A stretch of 64,000 nucleotides of DNA, from positions 3,890,001 through 3,954,000 of the forward strand of contig NZ_CP042301.2 of the NCBI RefSeq assembly GCF_007922615.2, in the 5' to 3' direction. This DNA is from Nitratireductor mangrovi (GTDB lineage: Bacteria; Pseudomonadota; Alphaproteobacteria; Rhizobiales; Rhizobiaceae). The translations under genes and the position numbers were made by a program. Shown one piece after another: positions 8,986 to 18,979 of this stretch; positions within the stretch are counted from its first letter, which is position 1, and the number at the start of each line of letters is the position of its first letter. Below the pieces are notes generated by a model. That model made no database searches. It worked only from the letters and a program-made list of their open reading frames with translations, and had not been told where the DNA came from.

Positions 8986-10008
8986 TTGAAGCGCATTTCC
9001 GGACTGATTCCCATCGCCGCGGCGGCGTCAATGACGCTGGCCGCCTTCTCGACCTTCGCCTGGGCGCAGGACGCTACCCGCGCCGGCGTGAAACCGGAAG
9101 CGGCGCCGATGAGCCGCGTCCCGGCGGCGCGCGCGGCGGCAAGAGCGAGCGGCGAAGACCAGCGGGTCATCGGCGGCACCGCGGCGCAAAAGGATGCGTG
9201 GCCGTTCCAAGTGGCGCTCTTGACCTCGGACCTGCTCAACGAAGACCCGGTGACGCATCTCGACGCCCAGTTTTGCGGCGGCAGCCTGATCGCGCCGGAA
9301 TGGGTGCTGACGGCGGCGCACTGCCTGTTCCAGTTTGGCGAACTGGTCAAGCCGGAAAGCATCACGGCGCTAGTGGGCGCCACGCATCTGACCGAAGGCG
9401 AACGCATCGAGGTTGCCGAGATCATCGCGCATGAGGGTTACGACCCTCGTGCTTTCGACAATGATGTCGGCTTGTTGCGCCTTGCCAAGCCGGCGACGCA
9501 GGCTGCGATCAAGATGACCGAGAGCGACACGGAAGCCGGAGCGGCGACAGTGATCGGCTGGGGGAAGATGGATGATGGCGGCTTCCCCGACACGCTGATG
9601 CAGGCCGATGTCGAGCTGTTCGCTAACGACGCCTGCAACGCCGGCATCAAGGATCTCTACCGGCGCGACATCATGCTGGTGCTGCGCGACTATGGCCGGC
9701 GCATGCGGGTGACCGAGGAAGGGATCGAGAAGGCGGCGAACCTGATCGCCGAAACACTGCCCGACCCGCTGACCGGCAACATGATCTGCGCCGGCGTGCC
9801 GAGCGGGGCGCGCGACGCCTGCAATGGCGACAGCGGCGGTCCGCTGTTCACCAGCGGCGACGGTGGTCCGGTCCAGGTCGGCATCGTGAGCTGGGGCGAG
9901 GGCCCGCTCGATTCCAACATCGCCTGCGGGCACGAGAACGCCTATGGCGTCTATACGCGCCTGTCGCAATTTACCGACTGGGTAAACCAGAAGACGGGCG
10001 GCAACTGA
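8986..10008 (+). CDS. Exported trypsin-like (S1A) serine protease zymogen
   Basis: The start is a TTG at 8986, five bases after a perfect AGGAGG (8975-8980). It gives a 340-residue precursor beginning MKRISGLIPIAAAASM, a proper signal peptide; the ATG 60 bp upstream has no ribosome site. After a short propeptide comes the activation site Arg60|Val61-Ile-Gly-Gly, as in trypsinogen. The triad is His112 (LTAAHCLF), Asp160 (FDNDVGLLRL) and Ser283 (GDSGGPLF). Asp277, six residues before the serine, occupies the S1-pocket position that gives Arg/Lys preference. An insertion of about 40 residues near 215-255 is unlike the vertebrate enzymes. A terminator follows. Arg/Lys specificity follows from family knowledge; the substrate is unknown. 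Confidence 0.88.
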   Translation: MKRISGLIPIAAAASMTLAAFSTFAWAQDATRAGVKPEAAPMSRVPAARAAARASGEDQRVIGGTAAQKDAWPFQVALLTSDLLNEDPVTHLDAQFCGGSLIAPEWVLTAAHCLFQFGELVKPESITALVGATHLTEGERIEVAEIIAHEGYDPRAFDNDVGLLRLAKPATQAAIKMTESDTEAGAATVIGWGKMDDGGFPDTLMQADVELFANDACNAGIKDLYRRDIMLVLRDYGRRMRVTEEGIEKAANLIAETLPDPLTGNMICAGVPSGARDACNGDSGGPLFTSGDGGPVQVGIVSWGEGPLDSNIACGHENAYGVYTRLSQFTDWVNQKTGGN

Positions 10009-10049
10009 GACCAGCCGAGCCGCGTCCCCGGCTCTGCACCCGCACAAAC

Positions 10050-10083
10050 GAAAGCCCCGGTTCTCGCGAACCGGGGCTTTTTC
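10050..10083. terminator. Bidirectional terminator between trypsin-like protease and hemA
   Basis: The inverted repeat AAAGCCCCGGTTC ... GAACCGGGGCTTTTTC has a 13-bp stem with a 4-base loop and T-rich ends on both strands. It sits between two convergent genes and can stop both transcripts. Confidence 0.85.
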
Positions 10084-10102
10084 TTGCGAAGTCTCGTCCG
10101 CT

Positions 10103-11317
10103 TCACGCGACGGCGCGGGCCAGCGCGCATTGCGACCACAGGTCCGAGAGCGCACGAACCAGCCGGTCGATATCGGCGTCGGTGTGCAGCGGCGACGGGG
10201 TGATGCGCAGGCGCTCGGTCTTGCGCGGCACCGTCGGATAATTGATCGGCTGCACGTAGATGCCGTAATTGTCGAGCAGCAGGTCCGAGATCCATTTGCA
10301 CTTGGCTGCGTCGCCCACCATCACCGGAACGATATGGCTCGGATTGGGCAGTGTCGGGATGCCGATCGCCTCCAGCCGCGCGCGCACCTTGGCGACGCGC
10401 TCCTGATGGCGGGCACGCTCGATCTGGCTCTCCTTCAGGTGCCGGATCGAGGTGAGCGCGCCAGCCGCTACATGCGGCGGCAGCGCTGTGGTGAAGATGA
10501 AGCCGGAGGCGAATGAGCGCACGAAGTCGCAAAGCGCCGTCGAGCCGGTGATATAGCCGCCGACGACGCCGAAGGCCTTGCCGAGCGTACCCTCGATGAT
10601 GGTCACCCGGTCCATGAGCCCTTCGCGCTCGGCGATGCCGCCGCCGCGCGGTCCGTAGAGGCCCACGGCATGGACCTCGTCGAGATAGGTCATGGCGCCG
10701 TGCTTTTCGGCGACATCGAGGATCTCACGGATAGGCGCGATGTCGCCATCCATGGAATAGACGCTCTCGAAGGCAACGATCTTGGGCCGGTCGGGACCGT
10801 ATTCGGACAGGAGACGGTCGAGGTCGCGCACGTCATTGTGCTTCCAGATGCGCTTTTCGGCCTTCGAATGGCGAATGCCCTCGATCATCGAGGCATGGTT
10901 GCCCTCGTCCGACAGGATCACGCAGCCGGGAATGTTGGCCCCGAGCGTCGAAAGCGAGGTCCAGTTGGAGACATAGCCGGAGGTGAAGATCAGTGCCGAT
11001 TCCTTGCCGTGCAGGTCGGCGAGTTCACGCTCCAGAAGCACGTGATAGTGGTTGGTGCCGGAGATATTGCGCGTGCCGCCGGCGCCGGCGCCACAGCGGT
11101 CGAGCGCTTCGTGCATGGCCGCGATCACTTTCGGATTCTGGCCCATGCCGAGATAGTCGTTCGAGCACCATACGGTGACGTCGCGCGTCTCGTTGCCGAC
11201 AAAGCGCGTGGCGCGCGGAAAGTCCCCGGCGTGGCGCTCCAGTTCCGCAAAAACGCGATAGCGGCCCTCGTCCCGAAGGCCGTCCAGCTTCGTGGCAAAA
11301 AACGCTTCGAAGTCCAT
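10103..11317 (-). CDS. hemA: 5-aminolevulinate synthase
   Basis: HemA condenses glycine with succinyl-CoA to form 5-aminolevulinate, the first step of heme synthesis by the Shemin route used by alphaproteobacteria. The 404-residue length is normal. Visible features are [10 protein letters not shown] near residue 50, the PLP-stacking region DEVHAVG with His216, and the Schiff-base Lys247 in TLGKAFG. Two ATGs follow the AAGGAGA site; the second (11317) has the better seven-base spacing and gives the usual MDFEAFF start, so I chose it over 11323. The gene stands alone between a terminator and the hut locus. Confidence 0.95.
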   Translation of the reverse strand: MDFEAFFATKLDGLRDEGRYRVFAELERHAGDFPRATRFVGNETRDVTVWCSNDYLGMGQNPKVIAAMHEALDRCGAGAGGTRNISGTNHYHVLLERELADLHGKESALIFTSGYVSNWTSLSTLGANIPGCVILSDEGNHASMIEGIRHSKAEKRIWKHNDVRDLDRLLSEYGPDRPKIVAFESVYSMDGDIAPIREILDVAEKHGAMTYLDEVHAVGLYGPRGGGIAEREGLMDRVTIIEGTLGKAFGVVGGYITGSTALCDFVRSFASGFIFTTALPPHVAAGALTSIRHLKESQIERARHQERVAKVRARLEAIGIPTLPNPSHIVPVMVGDAAKCKWISDLLLDNYGIYVQPINYPTVPRKTERLRITPSPLHTDADIDRLVRALSDLWSQCALARAVA

Positions 11318-11391
11318 GCGCATTCTCCTTGGAACCGTTCTAACCTTTGGCTGCCGGTTTGTCTCCCCTGCGAGACGCGGCAAAAAGTTCC

Positions 11392-11407
11392 ATGCAAACA
11401 TTTGCAT
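11392..11407. promoter_or_regulatory. 7-2-7 inverted repeat upstream of hemA
   Basis: ATGCAAA-CA-TTTGCAT is a perfect 7-bp inverted repeat with a two-base spacer, 75 bp upstream of the hemA start. It could be an operator. I do not recognise the regulator, and it does not resemble an FNR/FixK box. Confidence 0.35.
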
Positions 11408-11570
11408 ATTTGATTGCATTAGGTCCAGAGCATTCGCGCCCTGTTGCGCCGCTCATGCCATACCGGGGCACCCAATGCCTTGACCTGCCGCAAAATGTCG
11501 CTGCCGGCGCGACGGTAAGGCACACGCGATCAAGAACCCGGAGTTCGCGATGGTCAGGGTAGGGTGGCGA

Positions 11571-12269
11571 TCAAATTTCCGTCACCATGCGGTGGCTTGG
11601 CGGATGAACCATGCGCACGAAGGTGATCGGCCTGTCGGCAAGCCAGGTCATGCGCTCGCCGATGAAGACGGCTTCGCCCTCGACGAGTTGCAGCAACGCG
11701 GCCTCCTCGCGACCGGCTCGCGCGGCACGGAACACGAATTCGGCGCGCGAGAAGGGCGCGTTGGCCACCAGCCATTCGTTCGGGCCGGTCTCGTCGAAAG
11801 GCTCGTCGGCCGCGTCCGGCACCGCATCGAGGCTGATCCAGCGCTCCTCGTACTGGAACGGGGCGCGGTCGGCGAGGTGAAGGCAGCGCAGATGCAGAAC
11901 CCTTGCCGTCTCGGGCAAGTCGAGGCGGGCGCGCAGGAAGTCGGGCGCGGCGACGATTTCGCGGCCAAGCAGCGAATAGGCGTAACGCGCGCCCTTCGCT
12001 TCGATCTCCTTGCGTACCAGCGGGATGGCGAGCCTGGCCTCGCGCACCGGATAGAGCGCGACGCGGGTGCCCGACTTGCGCTTGCGTTCGATCAGGCCGG
12101 AGCGGGCGAGTTCCTGTAGCGCGCGGTTGACGGTGGCCCGCGCCGCGCCGAACTCGGCGGCCAGGGCTTCTTCGCCCGGCATGATGGCGCCGGGCGGCCA
12201 GACGCGGCGGGCGATGCGGCGCTCGAGTTCCGATTTGATGTCACGAAAAGAAGTGCGGCGCTCGTTCAT
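11571..12269 (-). CDS. hutC: Histidine utilization repressor HutC (GntR/UTRA family)
   Basis: HutC represses the hut genes until urocanate binds. The 232-residue protein has an N-terminal winged helix (SELERRIARRVWPPG ... ARATVNRALQELARSGLIER, residues about 10-70) and a C-terminal UTRA ligand domain. The start at 12269 is set by an ATGA overlap with the hutF stop, so the two genes are coupled. Its likely operator is the 18-bp palindrome at 13659-13676. Confidence 0.92.
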   Translation of the reverse strand: MNERRTSFRDIKSELERRIARRVWPPGAIMPGEEALAAEFGAARATVNRALQELARSGLIERKRKSGTRVALYPVREARLAIPLVRKEIEAKGARYAYSLLGREIVAAPDFLRARLDLPETARVLHLRCLHLADRAPFQYEERWISLDAVPDAADEPFDETGPNEWLVANAPFSRAEFVFRAARAGREEAALLQLVEGEAVFIGERMTWLADRPITFVRMVHPPSHRMVTEI

Positions 12270-13636
12270 AGCCGCGCCATGACGGCATTCATGCATTTAC
12301 GATAGCGGGCCGTGATCGCGTCGCGCCGGACATGGCGGCCGTCCCTGACCATGTGGCGGCCTGCCGACCACACATCGCTGACCGCGTCATTGCCGCCGGC
12401 AAACAGCCAGCCGTCGAGGAACCGGTCAGCGTCGAGCCCGAAGAGCGACGAGCGCGACAGGTCGAGCGCGACCAGATCGGCCCACATGCCGGGTGCGATC
12501 GCACCGGCCTGGCGCCCGAGTGCACGTGCGCCACCGGCAAGCGCGGTATCGTAGAGCTTGCGCCCGCTCGACTCGCCGGCGCCGGCCAGCACCACCCGCA
12601 GGCGGTCGCGCAGGCGCTGCGAATATTCGAGCTGGCGCAACTCGCCGGCAACCGTGATCCGGATGTTGGAATCGGAGCCGATGCCGAAGGCACCGCCGGC
12701 GGCCAGGAAGCGCGCGCCGTCGAAGATGCCGTCACCGAGATTGGCCTCGGTTACCGGACACAGGCCGGCAACGGCGCCCGAGGCGGCAAGACCCTCGGTC
12801 TCGGCAGGCTGCATGTGGGTACAGTGGATCAGACACCAGCGGTGATCGACGGCGACATTGTCGAGCAGCCATTCGACCGGTCGCGCACCATAAGCCGCAA
12901 GTGTCTCCTCCAGCTCCTTTTCCTGCTCGGCAATATGCATGTGGAATGGTTGCGTGCCGCGATGCTCGGCCAGATGCTTGAGGTCGGAAGCGCCGACCGC
13001 GCGCAGTGAATGCGGTGCAAGGCCGGTCGCGGCGTCGGCGGGCAGGGACGCCGCCAGCCCGGCCGCCTGGTCGGCAAGCTTCATGTAGCGGTCGAGATCA
13101 TTGCCGAAGCGCAGCTGGCCGCCGCCGAGCGGCCGCCCGTCGACCCCGCCCTGGGCATAGTGAACCGGCAGCAGCGTCAAGCCAATTCCGGTTTCGCCGG
13201 CGGCCGCGGCAATTCGGGCGGACAATTCGCCGAGGTCGTCATAGGGCAGCCCGCGCGGACGATGATGCAGGTAGTGGAATTCGGCCGCCGCCGCGAAGCC
13301 GGCTTCCTGCATTTCCATGAAAGCCAGCGCCGCGATCGCCTCGATCTCCTCCGGCGAGAGGATGTCGAGGAAGCGGTACATGATCTCGCGCCAGGTCCAG
13401 AAGCTGTCGTGGACCGAGGGACCGCGCGCCTCGGAAAGTCCGGCCATGGCGCGCTGAAAGGTATGGCTGTGGAGATTGGCGGGGGCGGGCAAAAGCACAT
13501 CCACGGACACATTGTCGGCGCCCGGATGCACGCCCGAAGAGACATCTGCAATGCGCCCGTCCGCGGCGATTTCGACAACGACATCCGCCTGCCAGACCTT
13601 ACCCGTCAGGGCTCTTCGGGCAAAAATCGTCGCCAT
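12266..13636 (-). CDS. hutF: Formimidoylglutamate deiminase
   Basis: HutF removes ammonia from N-formimino-L-glutamate to give N-formyl-L-glutamate, the step before HutG. It is an amidohydrolase-fold metalloenzyme of 456 residues; the metal-binding pair His56-x-His58 is seen in NLHSHTFQRAM, followed by HMHIAEQ and GSDSN motifs. The ATG at 13636, after GGGAAAG, is preferred over in-frame ATGs further upstream that lie in or near the palindromic operator. It is divergent from hutI and coupled to hutC. Confidence 0.93.
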   Translation of the reverse strand: MATIFARRALTGKVWQADVVVEIAADGRIADVSSGVHPGADNVSVDVLLPAPANLHSHTFQRAMAGLSEARGPSVHDSFWTWREIMYRFLDILSPEEIEAIAALAFMEMQEAGFAAAAEFHYLHHRPRGLPYDDLGELSARIAAAAGETGIGLTLLPVHYAQGGVDGRPLGGGQLRFGNDLDRYMKLADQAAGLAASLPADAATGLAPHSLRAVGASDLKHLAEHRGTQPFHMHIAEQEKELEETLAAYGARPVEWLLDNVAVDHRWCLIHCTHMQPAETEGLAASGAVAGLCPVTEANLGDGIFDGARFLAAGGAFGIGSDSNIRITVAGELRQLEYSQRLRDRLRVVLAGAGESSGRKLYDTALAGGARALGRQAGAIAPGMWADLVALDLSRSSLFGLDADRFLDGWLFAGGNDAVSDVWSAGRHMVRDGRHVRRDAITARYRKCMNAVMARL

Positions 13637-13658
13637 GCCGTGCTTTCCCAATTGACTC

Positions 13659-13676
13659 ATTATGTCTAGACATAAT
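13659..13676. promoter_or_regulatory. Perfect 18-bp palindrome, probable HutC operator
   Basis: ATTATGTCTAGACATAAT is a perfect palindrome in the 82-bp gap between hutF and hutI. A TTGACT at 13652-13657 lies beside it, so a bound dimer could block the rightward promoter and probably the leftward one. GntR/HutC-family proteins bind short palindromes of this kind. The assignment rests on position and symmetry. Confidence 0.75.
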
Positions 13677-13718
13677 AGCATTAATCGCAGAATTGAAAAC
13701 CGGAAATCGACACGCCCG

Positions 13719-14927
13719 ATGCCGCGGAAAATCCTCTCCGACCTGCGCATTGCGACGATGCAAGCTGCCGACGTTCCTTATGGAATGGTCGAGCACGGCG
13801 CCATCGGCATCGAGGACGGCCGCGTGGCGTGGGTAGCGACCGTCGACACGATTCCGTCGGACTGGAAAAGCGTCGAGGCGGAGCAATTCGAGGGCCGGCT
13901 GGTGACGCCCGCACTCATCGATTGCCATACGCACATCGTCCACGGCGGCAACCGTGCCCGTGAGTTCGAAATGCGGCTGGAAGGGGCGAGCTACGAGGAG
14001 ATCGCACGCGCCGGCGGCGGCATCGTTTCGACGGTGTCGGCGACCCGGGCGGTTTCCGAGCGTGAACTGGTGGAAACGGCACTCCCCAGGCTCGACCGGC
14101 TGATCGCCGAAGGCGTCTCGACTGTCGAGGTGAAGTCCGGCTACGGCCTCACCATCAACGACGAGCTCAAGATGCTGCGCGCCGCCCATCGGCTCGAAAA
14201 GCTGCGGTCGGTGCGGATAAGGACCAGCTATCTCGGCGCCCATGCCGTGCCACCCGAATACAAGGGTCGCGCCGACGCCTATGTCGACGAGGTCGCCATT
14301 CCGGGGCTGGAAGCCGCTCATGCGGAAGGCCTGGCCGACGCCGTCGACGGTTTCTGCGAAGGCATCGCGTTTTCCCCGGAACAGATGGCGCGCGTGTTCG
14401 ATAAGGCGAAGCAGTTTGGCCTGCCGGTGAAGCTGCATGCCGAACAGCTCTCCGACCTCGGCGGAGCAAAGCTCGCGGCATCCTACGGCGCCATTTCGGC
14501 CGATCATCTGGAGTATCTTGGCGCCGACGGCATCACGGCAATGGCCGGTTCGGGCAGCGTCGCGGTGTTGCTGCCGGGCGCGTTCTATTTCCTGCGCGAA
14601 ACCCGGAAGCCGCCGGTCGAAGGGCTGCGCGCGGCCGGCGTTCCGATCGCGGTGGCGACTGACTGCAATCCTGGCTCATCGCCGATGACGTCGCTGCTGC
14701 TCGCGATGAACATGGCTTGCACCTTCTTCCGCCTCACGCCTGAAGAGGCGCTGGCGGGCGTCACGCGCGAGGCCGCGCGCGCGCTGGGCCTTGCCGACGA
14801 GATTGGCACCATCGCGCCGGGCAAACGCGCCGAGCTGGCCGTCTGGGACGTAACCGAGCCAGCCGAGCTTGCGTATCGGATCGGCGACAATCCGCTTCAT
14901 CGCAGGATCGTGGAGGCCGCGCCGTGA
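13719..14927 (+). CDS. hutI: Imidazolonepropionase
   Basis: HutI hydrolyses 4-imidazolone-5-propionate to N-formimino-L-glutamate. The 402-residue protein carries His70-x-His72 ([10 protein letters not shown]), HAEQLSD and TDCNPGSSP of the amidohydrolase fold. The ATG at 13719 starts [14 protein letters not shown] and avoids beginning inside the operator, where the longest frame starts. The stop overlaps the hutH GTG start by four bases. Confidence 0.95.
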   Translation: MPRKILSDLRIATMQAADVPYGMVEHGAIGIEDGRVAWVATVDTIPSDWKSVEAEQFEGRLVTPALIDCHTHIVHGGNRAREFEMRLEGASYEEIARAGGGIVSTVSATRAVSERELVETALPRLDRLIAEGVSTVEVKSGYGLTINDELKMLRAAHRLEKLRSVRIRTSYLGAHAVPPEYKGRADAYVDEVAIPGLEAAHAEGLADAVDGFCEGIAFSPEQMARVFDKAKQFGLPVKLHAEQLSDLGGAKLAASYGAISADHLEYLGADGITAMAGSGSVAVLLPGAFYFLRETRKPPVEGLRAAGVPIAVATDCNPGSSPMTSLLLAMNMACTFFRLTPEEALAGVTREAARALGLADEIGTIAPGKRAELAVWDVTEPAELAYRIGDNPLHRRIVEAAP

Positions 14928-16456
14928 CGATCGTCCTCCACCCCGGCTCCGTCTCGCTCGCCACGCTCGAAGAGGTCTGTCGCGGTGCTGATCCGGTGCG
15001 GCTCGACGACAGCTTCCGGCCCGGCATCGCCGCCGCGGCCGGGCGTATCGCGGAAATCGCCGGCGGCGGCGAGGCGGTTTACGGCATCAACACGGGCTTC
15101 GGAAAGCTTGCCAGCGTGCGCATCGCGCCGGACGACGTCTCAACGTTGCAGCGAAACCTGATCCTGTCGCACTGCTGCGGCGTTGGCGCGCCATTTTCCG
15201 CCGATGTCGTGCGCCTGATCATGGCGCTGAAGCTGATCTCGCTTGGACGCGGCGCGTCCGGCATCCGCCCGGAGACGGTGGCGCTGATCGAGGCCATGCT
15301 GGAACGCGGTGTCGTTCCGGTGATCCCCGAAAAGGGTTCGGTCGGCGCTTCCGGCGATCTCGCGCCCCTTGCCCACATGACGGCGGCCATGATCGGCGAG
15401 GGCGAGGCCTTCCTCGACGGCGAGCGCATGCCCGCTGCCGAGGCGCTGGCCAGGGCCGGCCTGGCGCCAATCGTCTTGGCCGCCAAGGAGGGGCTGGCGC
15501 TCATCAACGGCACCCAGGTCTCGACCGCGCTGGCGCTCGCCGGCCTGTTCCGGGCCCACCGGGCGGCGCGTTCGGCGCTGATCACCGGGGCGCTTTCGAC
15601 AGATGCCGCCATGGGCTCGACCGCGCCTTTCCACCCGGAGATCCATACGCTGCGCGGTCATCGCGGTCAGATCGACACCGCGGCGGCCCTGCGCGCGCTG
15701 CTCGACGGGTCGGAAATCAGGGAAAGCCACCGCGAAGGCGACCAGCGCGTCCAGGATCCCTATTGCATCCGCTGCCAGCCGCAGGTCGATGGCGCCTGTC
15801 TCGACCTTTTGCGCATGGCCGCAACCACGCTGACAATCGAAGCGAACGCCGTCACCGACAATCCGCTGGTGCTTTCCGACGGGGTCGTGTCGGGCGGCAA
15901 TTTCCATGCCGAACCAGTGGCGTTCGCTGCCGACCAGATCGCGCTGGCCGCGTGCGAGATCGGAGCCATCGCGCAGCGACGCATCGCGCTGCTGGTCGAT
16001 CCGGCGCTCTCCTTCGGGCTGCCTGCCTTCCTGTCGCCGAAGCCGGGGCTTAACTCCGGCCTGATGATCGCCGAGGTGACCTCGGCGGCGCTGATGTCGG
16101 AGAACAAGCAGATGGCGCATCCGGCCTCGGTCGATTCGACCCCGACCTCCGCCAACCAGGAAGATCACGTTTCGATGGCCTGCCACGGCGCCCGGAGGCT
16201 GCTCGCCATGACCGACAATCTCGCCGGCATCGTCGGCATCGAGGCGCTGACCGCCGCGCAAGGGGTCGAGTTCCGCGCGCCTCTGAAGACCGGCCCTGAA
16301 CTTCAGCGCGCGCTCGAAACGATCCGCGCCGCATCTCCGACGCTCGGCGATGATCGGTTCATGGCAGGCGACCTCGAGGCGGCGGCTGAACTCGTGCGTT
16401 CCGGCGCGCTCAATGCGAGCGTGAGCGAAGGGATACTGCCGGAGCTGGATGCATGA
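14924..16456 (+). CDS. hutH: Histidine ammonia-lyase
   Basis: HutH deaminates L-histidine to trans-urocanate, the first step of the pathway. The 510-residue length is usual for the family. The Ala142-Ser143-Gly144 triplet in [14 protein letters not shown] cyclises to the electrophilic MIO cofactor. The product begins with GTG inside the hutI stop (GTGA), and its own stop overlaps the hutG start (ATGA), so hutIHGU is translated as a coupled chain. Confidence 0.97.
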   Translation: MTIVLHPGSVSLATLEEVCRGADPVRLDDSFRPGIAAAAGRIAEIAGGGEAVYGINTGFGKLASVRIAPDDVSTLQRNLILSHCCGVGAPFSADVVRLIMALKLISLGRGASGIRPETVALIEAMLERGVVPVIPEKGSVGASGDLAPLAHMTAAMIGEGEAFLDGERMPAAEALARAGLAPIVLAAKEGLALINGTQVSTALALAGLFRAHRAARSALITGALSTDAAMGSTAPFHPEIHTLRGHRGQIDTAAALRALLDGSEIRESHREGDQRVQDPYCIRCQPQVDGACLDLLRMAATTLTIEANAVTDNPLVLSDGVVSGGNFHAEPVAFAADQIALAACEIGAIAQRRIALLVDPALSFGLPAFLSPKPGLNSGLMIAEVTSAALMSENKQMAHPASVDSTPTSANQEDHVSMACHGARRLLAMTDNLAGIVGIEALTAAQGVEFRAPLKTGPELQRALETIRAASPTLGDDRFMAGDLEAAAELVRSGALNASVSEGILPELDA

Positions 16457-17265
16457 ACCCCGTCGAAGTTCGCCAGGGCTCTTCGCCCGTCATCCTCGGT
16501 CTGCCGCATACCGGCACTTTCGTGCCGGCCGACATTCGGGAACGGCTCAACGGCGAGGGCGAATTGCTGCGTGACACCGACTGGCATGTCGACCGGCTCT
16601 ATGACGGTCTGCTGCCCGGCGTGACGACCGTTCGTGCCACCTTCCACCGCTACGTGATCGACGCCAATCGCGACCCGGGCGGCAAGAGCCTCTATCCGGG
16701 CCAGAATACGACCGGGCTGGTACCCGTGATCGATTTCGACCAGCGTCCGATCTGGCGCGAAGGGCTCGGGCCGACGGCCGCGGACATCGCGGCCCGCCTT
16801 GAAAATTTCCACCAGCCTTATCACGCCGCACTGGCGGCGGAGATCGCCCGGGTGACGGCGAAGCACGGAATGGCAATTCTCTACGACTGCCACTCGATCC
16901 GCTCGGTCTGTCCGTTCCTGTTCGACGGCCGCCTGCCCGACTTCAACATCGGCACCGACAATGGCGCCACCTGCGCGCCGGCGATCGAGTTGGCGGTCGC
17001 CGACATCTGTTCGGCGGCGGAAGGCTACGACCACGTCGTCAACGGCCGCTTTCGTGGCGGCTGGACAACGCGTCACTACGGGCGGCCGGTCGACAAGGTG
17101 CATGCGATCCAGATGGAACTCACTCAGGCGACGCATCTCGCCGGCGAGGAGCCGCCCTTCGCCTACGACGAGGAGAAGGCGGAGCGACTTCGCGTGCACC
17201 TGAAAAGCATTCTCACGCGTATCGAGGCGATCGCGTTTTCCATGATGTCCGGAGGCCAGGCATGA
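16453..17265 (+). CDS. hutG: N-formylglutamate deformylase
   Basis: HutG hydrolyses N-formyl-L-glutamate to formate and L-glutamate. The 270-residue protein shows the family signatures LPHTGTFVP (residues 17-25), [10 protein letters not shown], and the metal-site stretch LYDCHSIRS near residue 145. Together with HutF it forms the five-enzyme route that releases formate and two ammonia, rather than formamide. ATGA overlaps bind it to hutH and hutU. Confidence 0.95.
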   Translation: MNPVEVRQGSSPVILGLPHTGTFVPADIRERLNGEGELLRDTDWHVDRLYDGLLPGVTTVRATFHRYVIDANRDPGGKSLYPGQNTTGLVPVIDFDQRPIWREGLGPTAADIAARLENFHQPYHAALAAEIARVTAKHGMAILYDCHSIRSVCPFLFDGRLPDFNIGTDNGATCAPAIELAVADICSAAEGYDHVVNGRFRGGWTTRHYGRPVDKVHAIQMELTQATHLAGEEPPFAYDEEKAERLRVHLKSILTRIEAIAFSMMSGGQA

Positions 17266-18935
17266 GCAATCCCCGCCACAACATCCGCGAAGTGCGCAGT
17301 CCGCGCGGCTCCGAGCTCAGCGCACAGAGCTGGATGACCGAGGCGCCACTCAGGATGCTGATGAACAACCTCGATCCCGATGTGGCCGAGAACCCGAACG
17401 AGCTGGTGGTTTATGGCGGCATCGGTCGGGCGGCGCGCACCTGGGACGACTTCGACCGCATCGCCGCGACGCTGAGGACGCTTACGGAAGAAGAGACGCT
17501 GCTGGTCCAGTCCGGCAAGCCGGTCGGCGTCTTCCGCACCCATGCCGACGCGCCGCGGGTGCTGATCGCCAACTCCAACCTGGTGCCGGAATGGGCGACC
17601 TGGGCGCATTTCAACGAACTCGACCGCAAGGGGTTGATGATGTACGGCCAGATGACGGCCGGCTCGTGGATCTATATCGGCACCCAGGGCATCGTGCAGG
17701 GCACCTACGAAACCTTCGTTGAGGCCGGCCGGCAGCACTATGACGGCGACCTGAAAGGCAAGTGGATCCTGACCGCGGGCCTCGGCGGCATGGGTGGCGC
17801 ACAGCCGCTGGCCGCGGTGATGGCCGGCGCCTGTTGCCTGGCGATCGAATGCGACGAGACCCGCATCGATTTCCGCCAGCGTACCCGCTATGTCGACGAA
17901 AAGGCGACCTCGCTCGACGAGGCGCTGGCCATGATCGCGAGCTGGACCAAGGCCGGTGAGGCGAAATCGGTCGGCCTGCTCGGCAACGCCGCCGACATCG
18001 TGCCGGAACTGGTGCGCCGCGGCGTGCGGCCCGACATGGTCACCGACCAGACGTCTGCCCACGACCCGGTCAACGGCTATTTGCCCAAGGGCTGGTCGCT
18101 GGCCGAATGGCGCGACAAGCGCGAAAGCGATCCCAAGGCGGTGGAAAAGGCCGCGCGCGCCTCCATGCGCGAGCATGTCGAGGCAATGGTCGCCTACTGG
18201 AACATGGGCGTGCCGACGCTCGACTATGGCAACAACATACGCCAGGTCGCCAAGGAGGAGGGTTTCGAAAACGCCTTCGCCTTCCCGGGCTTCGTACCGG
18301 CCTATATCCGGCCGCTGTTCTGCCGCGGCATCGGGCCCTTCCGCTGGGCAGCACTTTCCGGCGATCCTGAAGACATCTACCGCACCGACGAAAAGGTGAA
18401 GGAGCTGCTTCCCGACAATGAGCACCTGCATCGCTGGCTCGACATGGCTCGCGACCGCATAGCCTTCCAGGGCCTGCCGGCGCGCATCTGCTGGGTCGGG
18501 CTCGGCGACCGGCACAAGCTGGGCCTCGCCTTCAACGAGATGGTCGCAAAGGGTGAACTCAAGGCGCCCGTCGTGATCGGCCGTGACCATCTCGATTCAG
18601 GTTCGGTTGCCTCGCCGAACCGCGAGACCGAGGCGATGAGGGACGGGTCCGACGCCGTCTCCGACTGGCCGCTGCTCAACGCATTGCTCAATTGCGCCTC
18701 GGGCGCCACCTGGGTGTCGCTGCATCATGGCGGCGGGGTCGGCATGGGCTTTTCGCAGCACGCCGGCATGGTCATCTGCGCCGACGGCAGCGAGGCCGCG
18801 GCCAGGCGCATCGAGCGGGTGCTTTGGAACGATCCGGCGACCGGTGTCATGCGCCATGCCGATGCCGGCTACGACGTTGCCATTGAATGCGCCACCGAAA
18901 AGGGTTTGAGATTGCCGGCAATCCTCGGCAACTGA
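17262..18935 (+). CDS. hutU: Urocanate hydratase
   Basis: HutU adds water to urocanate to form imidazolonepropionate, using tightly bound NAD+. The 557-residue length matches the family. The NAD-binding Gly-rich stretch [12 protein letters not shown] begins near residue 173, and [12 protein letters not shown] and [13 protein letters not shown] are also seen. It is the last hut enzyme; no terminator lies in the 44 bp before the next gene, so transcripts may continue into the TRAP transporter. Confidence 0.97.
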   Translation: MSNPRHNIREVRSPRGSELSAQSWMTEAPLRMLMNNLDPDVAENPNELVVYGGIGRAARTWDDFDRIAATLRTLTEEETLLVQSGKPVGVFRTHADAPRVLIANSNLVPEWATWAHFNELDRKGLMMYGQMTAGSWIYIGTQGIVQGTYETFVEAGRQHYDGDLKGKWILTAGLGGMGGAQPLAAVMAGACCLAIECDETRIDFRQRTRYVDEKATSLDEALAMIASWTKAGEAKSVGLLGNAADIVPELVRRGVRPDMVTDQTSAHDPVNGYLPKGWSLAEWRDKRESDPKAVEKAARASMREHVEAMVAYWNMGVPTLDYGNNIRQVAKEEGFENAFAFPGFVPAYIRPLFCRGIGPFRWAALSGDPEDIYRTDEKVKELLPDNEHLHRWLDMARDRIAFQGLPARICWVGLGDRHKLGLAFNEMVAKGELKAPVVIGRDHLDSGSVASPNRETEAMRDGSDAVSDWPLLNALLNCASGATWVSLHHGGGVGMGFSQHAGMVICADGSEAAARRIERVLWNDPATGVMRHADAGYDVAIECATEKGLRLPAILGN

Positions 18936-18979
18936 CCTTCATACTTCCAACCAAGGGAACCTCGACAGGAGAAAGCACG

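Noticed and set aside
15251..15262. A second Ala-Ser-Gly triplet in HutH (about residues 111-113) as the MIO site
   Set aside because: The MIO triplet is at 142-144 in the conserved GSVGASGDL context; the earlier one lacks it.
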